Positions 33,744 through 41,334 of a stretch of 57,232 bases of DNA are shown piece by piece. The translations under genes were made by a program, and so were the position numbers. The notes beneath the pieces are model-generated. The model did no database searches, was not told the origin of the DNA, and saw only the letters and a list, made by a program, of their open reading frames with translations. The first letter of the stretch is position 1. Each line of letters begins with the position of its first letter. Source of the stretch: Gemmatimonadaceae bacterium (lineage in GTDB: Bacteria; Gemmatimonadota; Gemmatimonadetes; Gemmatimonadales; Gemmatimonadaceae); assembly GCA_020851455.1 (NCBI GenBank), contig JADZCT010000032.1, forward strand, positions 1 to 57,232. The letters are read 5' to 3'.

Positions 33744-34954
33744 CGTCCGTCGCCGCGGAAGCGCCAGAAGGTGAGAGCGCCGCGCTGCGCCGGGAGCAGG
33801 CGCCGCTCGGCGGGCGGGCGGCCGTCGCCAAACAGGATGGCGAGGTCCGCGAGGAACCCCGGGTTGCCGAAAAGTGTGTGGCCGAGGGCATCGGCGCGCA
33901 CGCGACTGGCGTCAATCGTATCCATTCCGTCGAGCACTGTGAGCGAGTCGCCGCCCAGGCCCAGCCGCCAGACGCCATTCAGCGCACGGGACGCGCGGAG
34001 CGCGTCGTCGTCGCTCGATGCGTAAAGCGTGACGCGCGTGGAACGCGCGCGGAGCGGCGCAAGGATATCGCGGCGAAAGACGCGTGAGTCGAAGTCGGGC
34101 GCGGCGAGCGCAACCTGCGCGAGTCGCGGCAACGAATCGGCCGACGGCGCCAGGATCGCCGCGCGTGCGAGCACCTCGGCGCCCATCGAATGCACGAGTA
34201 CATGCACGCGGTCCGGCTGTGCCGCCGGTATGACGCCCGTGAGGGCGCGCAAGAGAAAGAATCCGCCGTTGCGCGCTTCCTGCAGGTCGCGCACGTACTG
34301 CGTCACGGACCCCGCGGATGGCCAGTCGAGGACCACCACCGCGCCGTCGAATCCGACGTCAACGGCGAGCTGCGCCGCGCGCAGAACGGCGTCCTCGAAG
34401 GAGACGTTGAAGCCGTGCACGAACACGAGTACGTCGCGTGACTTGGTGAGGGCGAGGTCGGCGGCGAGGCGCTGCACGAATCGCGCCGAGTCGGTCGGGA
34501 GCACGCCTGAGACGAAGAACTCGCGCTCGGGGTTCGGTGCGCGCGAAAAGCTTGACCGGCGCGGCAGCTCGCCGATGCCGCGGTTGCGGTATGGCGGAAC
34601 GTTGACGAGCACGCTGGCATACTGGAGCGAGTCGGCGTCCTCACCGGAGTAACGGCCCGCCGGCTGGTCGCTCTGCACGTAGCGGCGGTTCGTGGCGACG
34701 TACACCGTGAGGCGCGCCGATGCGGTGTCGAAGGCGGCGTACGAGCGTGGCGCCTCCGCGCGCGGCGGCGCCGTCGGGGCCGGCGGCGGTGGCACGGGCG
34801 GCGCCTTTCCGCCACACGCTGCAACGAACACCGTCGCGATCAATGCCGTCGCGAGGAATGCCGTCGCGAGGCTCGTACGGCGCGCCGCTGTGGCCATGAT
34901 CGAGGGCGCGGCGGTGCCTCTCATTACAACACGGTGACGGAACTCGGCTGTCAT
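33740..34954 (-). CDS. DUF900-family alpha/beta hydrolase lipoprotein
   Basis: 404 aa from ATG 34954, which overlaps the lipB stop (ATGA); ATG 34897 would give a more compact signal peptide. Lipobox FVAAC (Cys47 from 34954), then a proline-rich linker (PPVPPPPAPTAPP). The hydrolase domain starts with VYVATNRRY and FVSGVLPTD, with VFVHGFNVSFEDA (oxyanion region) and VHSMGAEVLARA (nucleophile elbow serine), characteristic of DUF900 esterase-like proteins. Its TAG stop shares two bases with the stop of the convergent GT39 gene (CTAG 33740-33743). Substrate unknown. Confidence 0.85.
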   Translation of the reverse strand: MTAEFRHRVVMRGTAAPSIMATAARRTSLATAFLATALIATVFVAACGGKAPPVPPPPAPTAPPRAEAPRSYAAFDTASARLTVYVATNRRYVQSDQPAGRYSGEDADSLQYASVLVNVPPYRNRGIGELPRRSSFSRAPNPEREFFVSGVLPTDSARFVQRLAADLALTKSRDVLVFVHGFNVSFEDAVLRAAQLAVDVGFDGAVVVLDWPSAGSVTQYVRDLQEARNGGFFLLRALTGVIPAAQPDRVHVLVHSMGAEVLARAAILAPSADSLPRLAQVALAAPDFDSRVFRRDILAPLRARSTRVTLYASSDDDALRASRALNGVWRLGLGGDSLTVLDGMDTIDASRVRADALGHTLFGNPGFLADLAILFGDGRPPAERRLLPAQRGALTFWRFRGDGR

Positions 34955-35697
34955 GGCACGCGCGAGCCGGCTGCCGCTACGAGCGAGCGGAGATCTTTCT
35001 CCGCAATGGGAACGGGTTCTAGCGCGAAGACCTGCCCCGCCGCCGCGGTTACCGCGTCGCGCACGTCGTCATCGAGCGACGGCGACGGTGCGAAGCACGC
35101 GCCGTCGGCCGAGTCGAGCAACTCCCGCTCGACACTCGTCATCACGACTCCAGGCAGCCCGCACGGCACGATCAAGTCGAAGAACGAGAGGTCGTTGGTG
35201 ACGTTGAGCGCGAAGCCGTGCCACGTGACCCACTGGCGCGCGTGCACGCCGATCGAGGCAATCTTGCGGTCGCGAGCCCACACCCCGGTTCTGCCGGGAT
35301 CGCGCGCCGCGGGGATGCCGAACGTGCCGAGCGCGTCAATGAGCGCCTGCTCGAGATGCCGAAGGTACCAATGGAGATCTTCGCGGTGCCTCCGGAGATC
35401 CATTATCGGGTAACCCACGAGCTGGCCTGGCCCGTGGAAGGTGACGTCGCCGCCGCGCTCGACGTCGAACAGCTCTATGCCGCGGCGGGCGAGCGCTTCC
35501 GTGTCGAGGAGCACTGTACCGGGCTTCGTGCCGCGCCCAGTCGTGACCACCGGGTCGTGCTCGAGGAGGATGAGCGCATCTTCGCCGAGCGAACCGTCGA
35601 GTCGCGCCCGGGCGGCAGCACGCTGCAGTTCGAGGGCGTCGGCGTAGCCAACCCTACCCAGGGACGCTACGAGCAGGGATCGTGCGGACCGCGGCAT
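34951..35697 (-). CDS. lipB: Octanoyl-[acyl carrier protein]:protein octanoyltransferase
   Basis: 248 aa. LipB signatures: RGGDVTFHGPGQLVGYPI (substrate-binding loop), the catalytic lysine K145 in RKIASIGVHARQWVTWHG, and the acyl-accepting cysteine C179 in VPCGLPG. It transfers octanoate from ACP to lipoyl domains of the dehydrogenase complexes, ahead of LipA. lipA is not in the window. Upstream of ATG 35697 the minus strand reads TAGTTA, six bases, ATG, close to the leaderless pattern seen at other genes but with the last T missing. The downstream DUF900 gene is translationally coupled. Confidence 0.96.
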   Translation of the reverse strand: MPRSARSLLVASLGRVGYADALELQRAAARARLDGSLGEDALILLEHDPVVTTGRGTKPGTVLLDTEALARRGIELFDVERGGDVTFHGPGQLVGYPIMDLRRHREDLHWYLRHLEQALIDALGTFGIPAARDPGRTGVWARDRKIASIGVHARQWVTWHGFALNVTNDLSFFDLIVPCGLPGVVMTSVERELLDSADGACFAPSPSLDDDVRDAVTAAAGQVFALEPVPIAEKDLRSLVAAAGSRVP

Positions 35698-35783
35698 ATG
35701 CGATAACTAATGCACCGAGTGTGACTGGACGCGTCCGGACGGGATCTCAACCGGCATCCGCGCCTGCCATGCGGGCGCTGGCC

Positions 35784-35814
35784 TTGACGCCGAACCGAGT
35801 GGCGCTGCTAGTAT
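35784..35814 (+). promoter_or_regulatory. Candidate promoter of the CocE/NonD hydrolase gene
   Basis: TTGACG (35784-35789), 19-bp spacer, TAGTAT (35809-35814). The leader would be about 60 nt and carries a GGAGG (35872-35876) six bases before ATG 35883. Confidence 0.4.
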
Positions 35815-35882
35815 GAAAGATGCGGCTGACGTGGCTTCTCTGCCCAGCGCCGGCCATCGTCATCCAACCGTGGAGGTCGTGC

Positions 35883-37838
35883 ATGGCCCGTTCCGTGAAA
35901 TGCCCCACCCTGGTCTTGCTGCTCATCGCCGCGCTTCCCGCCGCCCAGGCCCAGGGCCGTGGCGGCGGAATGCCAGACAGCGTGAAGGCGCAGCGCTGGG
36001 CAGTCGAGAATGAGCTGCAGTCGCTCGCCGTCGTCGAGCGCAAGGTGATGATCAGGATGCGCGACGGAATCCGTATCCCCGCCGACATCTACCACCCCAG
36101 GGACGCATCGAAGAAGTACCCTGCGATCTGGGTACGCACGCCCTACAACTTCAACTACTGGGACGTCCAGAATGGCGTGCCGCGCGACATGACGGCCGCG
36201 CTGACGGCTATCAAGCGGGGGTACGCGTACGTTGACATGCAGGAGCGCGGGCACTTTTTCGCCGAGGGCAATTACGACATCCTCGGCCCGCCGCTCACCG
36301 ATGGCGTGGACGAGCTCGACTACCTGCGGTCGCGCCCGTGGTCGAACGGGAGGATCGGCACCACCGGCTGCTCATCCACGGCCGAATGGCAGGGAGCGGT
36401 GGTGGCGCAGCACAACCCGGGTTACGCGGCATTCAACGTGCAGGGATTCGGCGCCGGCGTCGGGCGCGTTGGCCCGTACTACGAGCAGGGCAACTGGTAC
36501 CGCGGCGGCGCGGTGCAGATGCTCTTCATTGATTGGCTCTACGGCGAGCAGAACCAGGTGCGGCCGATGTTCCCGGCGAACACCAGCCAGGCGGATCTGA
36601 TCCGCGTGTCGAAGTCGTTCGACCTGGCGGAGCACGCGCCGCCCGTGGACTGGGCGAAGGCATTCTGGACCCTGCCGGAGCAGGACATCATCAAGGCGGT
36701 TGACGGCCCCAGGGGCATCTTCGCCGACTCGATGCCCGTCGCAACCGGCGGCGCGATGATCAAGCGCGCGCCGAACGATCCGGCGTGGTACCGGGGAGGG
36801 CTCTTCCACGACAACATGCGGATTGACGTCCCGGGGCTCTGGTTCATGTCGTGGTATGACGTGTCCGTGGGCCCGAACCTCGAGATGTACAACATCGTGC
36901 GGAAGACGGCGAAGGGCGACGCAGGGAACCACCAGTGGGCGATCATCGCCCCGGTTGGGCACTGCTCGTTCACGCGCGCCGCGGAGCACACGATCGTTGG
37001 CGAGCGCGACATGGGCGACGCGCGGCTGGCGTACCAGGAGATCATGTACTCGTTCTTCGACAAGTTCCTCAAGGGCGCTGCGAGCCCGGTGATGGATACG
37101 CTGCCGAAGGTGCGCTACTACGTGATGGGCGAGAACAAGTGGCACACATCCGACACATGGCCGCCGCGCGGGGCCACGCAGATGACCTTCTACCTCGACA
37201 GCAAGGGCGGCGCCAACACGCGCAATGGCAATGGTACGCTTTCCTCGACGGCGCCGGGAACGGGCCAGCCGGACAGGTTCACGTACGACCCGGCGAACCC
37301 CGTGATGTCGCACGGCGGCAACGTGTGCTGCCAGGGCAATGCGGTCGGCGCCGGGGCGATGGACCAGCGCGAGAACGAGATGCGCCCCGACGTGCTCGTG
37401 TATACGAGCGAACCTTTCGCGAACGGTCTCGAGACCACCGGCGCGATCGTGCCGACGCTGTACGTGTCGTCCGACGCGAAGGACACCGACTTCACGGTGA
37501 AGATCCTCGACGTATACCCCGACGGGACGGCGTACAACCTCGACGAGTCCATCCAGCGGATGCGTTACCGGGACGGTTACGACAAGCCACTCGTGTGGAT
37601 GGAAAAGGACAAGGTGTACAAGGTGTCGCTCCAGCCGCTCAACACGAGCAACTTCTTTGCGCCCGGTCACCGGCTCCGCATCGAGGTATCGAGCTCGAAC
37701 TTCCCGCGCTTCGACCGGAACCTGAACACGGGCGGGAAGAACTACGACGAAGCCAAGGGAGTCGTGGCGCACAACGTCGTGCACCACTCGGCGCAGTACC
37801 CGTCGTCGCTCACCGTGACGGTGATGCCGCGGAAGTAG
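35883..37838 (+). CDS. CocE/NonD-family (X-Pro dipeptidyl-peptidase S15) hydrolase, exported
   Basis: 651 aa from ATG 35883, set by GGAGG at six-base spacing and by the signal peptide [16 protein letters not shown] that follows. N-terminal alpha/beta hydrolase: [41 protein letters not shown], nucleophile S164 in GTTGCSST, Asp in [10 protein letters not shown] and His in APVGHCSF. C-terminal jelly-roll domain of the X-Pro/CocE type ([31 protein letters not shown]). The family includes glutaryl-7-ACA and alpha-amino-acid ester hydrolases as well as peptidases, so the substrate is open. Monocistronic; periplasmic. Confidence 0.92.
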   Translation: MARSVKCPTLVLLLIAALPAAQAQGRGGGMPDSVKAQRWAVENELQSLAVVERKVMIRMRDGIRIPADIYHPRDASKKYPAIWVRTPYNFNYWDVQNGVPRDMTAALTAIKRGYAYVDMQERGHFFAEGNYDILGPPLTDGVDELDYLRSRPWSNGRIGTTGCSSTAEWQGAVVAQHNPGYAAFNVQGFGAGVGRVGPYYEQGNWYRGGAVQMLFIDWLYGEQNQVRPMFPANTSQADLIRVSKSFDLAEHAPPVDWAKAFWTLPEQDIIKAVDGPRGIFADSMPVATGGAMIKRAPNDPAWYRGGLFHDNMRIDVPGLWFMSWYDVSVGPNLEMYNIVRKTAKGDAGNHQWAIIAPVGHCSFTRAAEHTIVGERDMGDARLAYQEIMYSFFDKFLKGAASPVMDTLPKVRYYVMGENKWHTSDTWPPRGATQMTFYLDSKGGANTRNGNGTLSSTAPGTGQPDRFTYDPANPVMSHGGNVCCQGNAVGAGAMDQRENEMRPDVLVYTSEPFANGLETTGAIVPTLYVSSDAKDTDFTVKILDVYPDGTAYNLDESIQRMRYRDGYDKPLVWMEKDKVYKVSLQPLNTSNFFAPGHRLRIEVSSSNFPRFDRNLNTGGKNYDEAKGVVAHNVVHHSAQYPSSLTVTVMPRK

Positions 37839-37863
37839 CGCCCGGCGGAGCAGCGGGGCGGCG

Positions 37864-39870
37864 TCATGCCGCTCCGCTGCTGCCGCTTCGGCGCAACATC
37901 CAGCCGTACAGGGCGATGATCAGGCCTGCAAACGCGGCAACGCCGAGCCACGGCGCCGGCGCGAAGTCGGCGGGTACGAGCGCGATGGGAGCATCGCTCG
38001 ACGTTGCAACGATCATCCCTGCGTTGACCACGCCAAAGAGACTCTCCCCGACGATCAACCCGGAAGCTACGAGCACGCCCAGGCGCTCGGCGCGCTTTGC
38101 GCGCTCTGCAGCCGCTTCGGCCGCCGGGGAGCCCGCGGCGGCGGGCGCGTGGTTGGTGCGCATCGAGTACCAGTGGCTCATCACAGCGCCGACGACCACT
38201 GCGAAGGTAGCCGACATCGGGAGGTAGATGCCGATCCCCACGGCGAGCGGCGGGACGCGCCGCCTGCCGGCGGCGCCCAGCGCTTCGTCAATCGCCACGA
38301 GCACGGCGCCGATGATCCCGCCAACGCCAATCATCTTCCAGTCGAGATTGCCGCCCACCACGCCCTGGGCGAGCGCGGCGATGAGAGTTGCCTGGGGCGC
38401 CGGCAGCGGGTTCGCCGCGACGACGCCGATGTTGGCCGCGCCGGCGAAGCCGTACGCGTGCGCAAGGAGGTTGAGGATTGGCGGGATGACGAGCGCTCCG
38501 GCGCATACGCCGACGATCAGCGCGACCTGCTGGCGCCACGGCGCGGCGCCCACGAGCTGGCCGGTCTTGAGGTCCTGCAGGTTGTCGTTCGAGATCGTGG
38601 CGCACGCGAAAACGATCGCGGTCACGAAGAGCGCGTAGGCAATCAGCGCCGGGCGGTTCGCGTCCGTCGGGCTCACCACGAGCACGAGGATCGAGGCGCA
38701 GGCGACGATGGAGAGGATCCCGACGCCCGATATCGGGCTGTTCGACGCACCAATGAGGCCGGCCATGTAGCCGCAGATCGCCGCCACGACGAACCCGCCA
38801 ATGATGATGAACGGAACCGCCACCATCGTTAGGGCGAGCGTGTGGCCGGCGATGGCCGTGCCGGCGATGAACCGCGCCGCGATCATCGCAGCCAGGGCGA
38901 CGCACGCAATCGTGAGCGCGATGATCCACGATGCGGGGAGGTCGCGGTCATGCTCGTCGTCCGAGGCCGCGTGCGCCCCGCGGGAGGACGCCAGCGTCGC
39001 GACGAGTCCGCCAATCACCGGGCGCGCGAGCTTGGCGAGCGTCCAGATCGCCGCCACGCCGATCGTGCCCGCTCCAATGAAGCGCACCTGCAATCGCCAG
39101 ATGTCGGACGCATGGGCGGCGAGGGTGACGCCGGCCGCCGCTGGCTGGAGCCAGGTGAGGATTGGGACTGCCGCCGCCCATGCGATGAGGAGCCCGGTGC
39201 CCATGGCGAGGCCCACAGACAATCCGACGAGGTGCCCGGCGCCGAGGAGCGCGAGGGAAAAGGCGACGTTGTAGCCGCTCGCCGCGCCCGCGCCGCCGAT
39301 CGCGAAGAAGCCAGAAACCTCCGCCGCCACGACGCGCGTTGCCGCGACGATCGCGAGCCCGGCGGAAGCAACGGAGCCGAGCACTACCGCGACCAGCCCT
39401 TCCCGCGCCTCGCCCGCGTCGGTGCCGGCGTCGCCGCGCGTGCCTGACCCGACCTTCAGGACTTCGGCCGCGGCCACGCCTTCGGGATACGGAAGGTCAG
39501 AGTGCGTGACCAGCGCCCGCCGGAGCGGGATCGTGAAGAGCACGCCGAGCACGCCTCCGCTCACGCAAACGAGCGCTGCCTGCCAGAACGGGAAGCCCGT
39601 CCACCATCCAACGATCACGAGGCCCGGAAGCACGAATATGATTGCCGAGAGCGTGCCCGCCGCCGACGCGACGGTCTGGACGATGTTGTTCTCGAGGATT
39701 GACGAATCCTTCACTGCGCTGAGCACGGCCATCGAGATAACGGCCGCCGGAATGGACGAGGCGAAGGTGAGCCCGACCTTGAGGCCGAGGTACACGTTGG
39801 CCGCAGTGAACGCGGTGGTGATGACGGCCCCGAGGAGGAGGCCGCGGAGCGTGAGTTCGCGAGGTCGCAT
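37864..39870 (-). CDS. OPT-family oligopeptide transporter
   Basis: 668 aa, about 15-16 membrane segments. The N-terminus ELTLRGLLLGAVITTAFTA followed by NVYLGLKVGLTFASSIPAAV is the hallmark of the OPT superfamily, and SLFGVVNAGMIVATSSD near the end fits the bacterial branch. OPT proteins take up peptides or metal-peptide complexes with protons. ATG 39870 is preceded by TAAACT exactly six bases upstream, suggesting a leaderless mRNA. The plug protein C gene lies 56 bp upstream on the same strand, but the internal promoter suggests separate transcription as well. Confidence 0.94.
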   Translation of the reverse strand: MRPRELTLRGLLLGAVITTAFTAANVYLGLKVGLTFASSIPAAVISMAVLSAVKDSSILENNIVQTVASAAGTLSAIIFVLPGLVIVGWWTGFPFWQAALVCVSGGVLGVLFTIPLRRALVTHSDLPYPEGVAAAEVLKVGSGTRGDAGTDAGEAREGLVAVVLGSVASAGLAIVAATRVVAAEVSGFFAIGGAGAASGYNVAFSLALLGAGHLVGLSVGLAMGTGLLIAWAAAVPILTWLQPAAAGVTLAAHASDIWRLQVRFIGAGTIGVAAIWTLAKLARPVIGGLVATLASSRGAHAASDDEHDRDLPASWIIALTIACVALAAMIAARFIAGTAIAGHTLALTMVAVPFIIIGGFVVAAICGYMAGLIGASNSPISGVGILSIVACASILVLVVSPTDANRPALIAYALFVTAIVFACATISNDNLQDLKTGQLVGAAPWRQQVALIVGVCAGALVIPPILNLLAHAYGFAGAANIGVVAANPLPAPQATLIAALAQGVVGGNLDWKMIGVGGIIGAVLVAIDEALGAAGRRRVPPLAVGIGIYLPMSATFAVVVGAVMSHWYSMRTNHAPAAAGSPAAEAAAERAKRAERLGVLVASGLIVGESLFGVVNAGMIVATSSDAPIALVPADFAPAPWLGVAAFAGLIIALYGWMLRRSGSSGAA

Positions 39871-39906
39871 TGGCCGAGTTTACAGCGCAGGCCCGTCTCC
39901 GGCCAA
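39871..39906 (-). promoter_or_regulatory. Leaderless promoter of the OPT transporter gene
   Basis: On the minus strand: TTGGCC (39906-39901), 18-bp spacer, TAAACT (39882-39877), CGGCCA, ATG 39870. Initiation seven bases after the -10 would fall on the A of the start codon. Confidence 0.55.
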
Positions 39907-39926
39907 CCCCGGCGGAATGGCCGGCG

Positions 39927-40493
39927 TCAGCGCGGGCGGCGCCGTTCCTTCAGCCAGATCACGAACAGGCCGCAGTCGGCGTCCGACTGCATCTGCGCGC
40001 TCAGCTCGAGCGGAATGCTGGCCGGTCCGCGGTAGTACTCGATTGCGGTGATGTCCTCGGGCTTGATCGCCTTGAGGTCGTAGCCCTGCGGCACGCGGGT
40101 GTCGTTGATTGCAAGCCCGACCACGCAGAGTTCGTTGGGGACGCTGCCGGTCATGGACATCCTGGTGCCTCGCGGGCCCACGATCACGGACGTCCCCAAC
40201 CCCACGTCGCGAATGTCGCCGCCACTGATTCGCGCGAGCAACTGCGGCGTGTGCGGCGGGTTCAGTTTCTCGATATCGGCGCTGGTGAGAAACTTGCCGG
40301 TGCCCTTGATGCTGCTGCGGCGGAGGAAGGGCTGGGGGAGGTTGTCGCGCGCGCCCCTGACGGTAGCGGGGGGGAGGGTCTGCGCGGTGTCACCGCGGCC
40401 GGTGCTGTCCGGGCGCGGCGGTCGTCCCTGTGCGCCGCCAATCGAGGCGAGTGCAGCGGTGACCACGAGAAATCCTGCGATGCGCCTGACCAT
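39927..40493 (-). CDS. Barrel-less TonB-plug protein C
   Basis: 188 aa from ATG 40493. Signal peptide (VVTAALASIGGAQG), a short proline-rich linker, then a plug-like domain: GTGKFLTSADIEKLNPPHTPQ in part, LCVVGLAINDTRVPQG, EDITAIEYYRGPASIPLEL and the end DCGLFVIWLKERR. Unlike proteins A and B it lacks the carboxypeptidase-regulatory domain. Cysteines 123 and 174 (51 apart) match the cysteine pairs of A and B. No barrel follows; the frame stops normally. Upstream TTGACG-N16-TAGCTT with ATG seven bases later suggests its own near-leaderless promoter. Function unknown. Confidence 0.78.
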   Translation of the reverse strand: MVRRIAGFLVVTAALASIGGAQGRPPRPDSTGRGDTAQTLPPATVRGARDNLPQPFLRRSSIKGTGKFLTSADIEKLNPPHTPQLLARISGGDIRDVGLGTSVIVGPRGTRMSMTGSVPNELCVVGLAINDTRVPQGYDLKAIKPEDITAIEYYRGPASIPLELSAQMQSDADCGLFVIWLKERRRPR

Positions 40494-40528
40494 TCCCAAC
40501 AAGCTACTGCGACCGAGGGCGCCGTCAA
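40494..40528 (-). promoter_or_regulatory. Candidate promoter of plug protein C gene
   Basis: TTGACG (40528-40523), 16-bp spacer, TAGCTT (40506-40501), seven bases, ATG 40493. Transcription would start at or one base from the start codon. Confidence 0.45.
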
Positions 40529-40623
40529 CCGCGGACACGGCGCGTAGCGGCGCCGACACGCCGGGCCGGGCAGCCAGCGCGGCCGCCAAGGGGGGGCATT
40601 TCGCGGCTTCGCTGCACGGTGCT

Positions 40624-40635
40624 TATTATCGGGCC
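40624..40635 (+). promoter_or_regulatory. -10 element placed for leaderless transcription of the cytochrome operon
   Basis: TATTAT (40624-40629, five of six bases of TATAAT) followed by CGGGCC and the GTG at 40636. No good -35 is seen. No Shine-Dalgarno precedes the GTG. Confidence 0.55.
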
Positions 40636-41334
40636 GTGCGGCTCATCCTTGCCATCCTCCTCGCGTCGGGTACGCTTGGCGCCCAGCAAGCCCTGACGCA
40701 GTTCGGTGAGGCAAAGGCCCGCTCGCTGCTTCAGTCTCAACTGCCGTGCCTCGGCTGCCATGAGATGGATGGCGACGGCGGTCGGTCGGCGCCGTCGCTG
40801 ACGACCGTGGGCGAGCGCAGGTCGGCAGGCTACATCGCTGCGATCATAGCCGATCCGCAGCGGCGGCTTCCGGGAGTAGCGATGCCTCGCCACGAGATGC
40901 CCGGCTCCACGCGCGAGCTCATCGCCAGGTTCCTTTCCCTCAACGCGCGAGGCGCGGAGGTGCCGGCGGTCGCTTCGCCCGGGCAGGCGGAAGGGGCGCG
41001 CCCAGATGGCGCCGCTCTCTATGCGAAGTGGTGCGCGTCGTGCCACGGCGAGACCGGACGCGGCGATGGCCCCGACGCGCGTTACCTGCCGGTCGCGCCA
41101 GCGCACCACGCGGACGCCGCGGCAATGGCGGCGCGACCGGATGATTCCCTCTACGACGTGATCTACGCCGGCGGCCTGCCATGGGGGCGCAGCGCACGCA
41201 TGCCGGCCTTCGGCGCGACGCTCTCGGCTGGAGAAATCCGGGCGCTCGTCGCGCGCATACGCGGGCTTTGCGCTTGCGAAGGTCCGGCGTGGTCACGCGC
41301 GCGACCTGGCGCAGCCGGGACGGAGCGACGGTGA
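40636..41334 (+). CDS. Exported diheme cytochrome c
   Basis: 232 aa, GTG 40636. Signal peptide (RLILAILLASGTLGAQQ). Two c-type heme sites, CLGCH (near residue 34) and CASCH (near residue 135), each starting a small mono-heme cytochrome c fold with later Met ligands (AMPRHEMPG and ARMPAFGATLS). It is a tandem of two class I-like domains acting in periplasmic electron transfer. The octaheme gene downstream overlaps its stop (GTGA), so they are likely partners. Confidence 0.88.
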   Translation: MRLILAILLASGTLGAQQALTQFGEAKARSLLQSQLPCLGCHEMDGDGGRSAPSLTTVGERRSAGYIAAIIADPQRRLPGVAMPRHEMPGSTRELIARFLSLNARGAEVPAVASPGQAEGARPDGAALYAKWCASCHGETGRGDGPDARYLPVAPAHHADAAAMAARPDDSLYDVIYAGGLPWGRSARMPAFGATLSAGEIRALVARIRGLCACEGPAWSRARPGAAGTERR

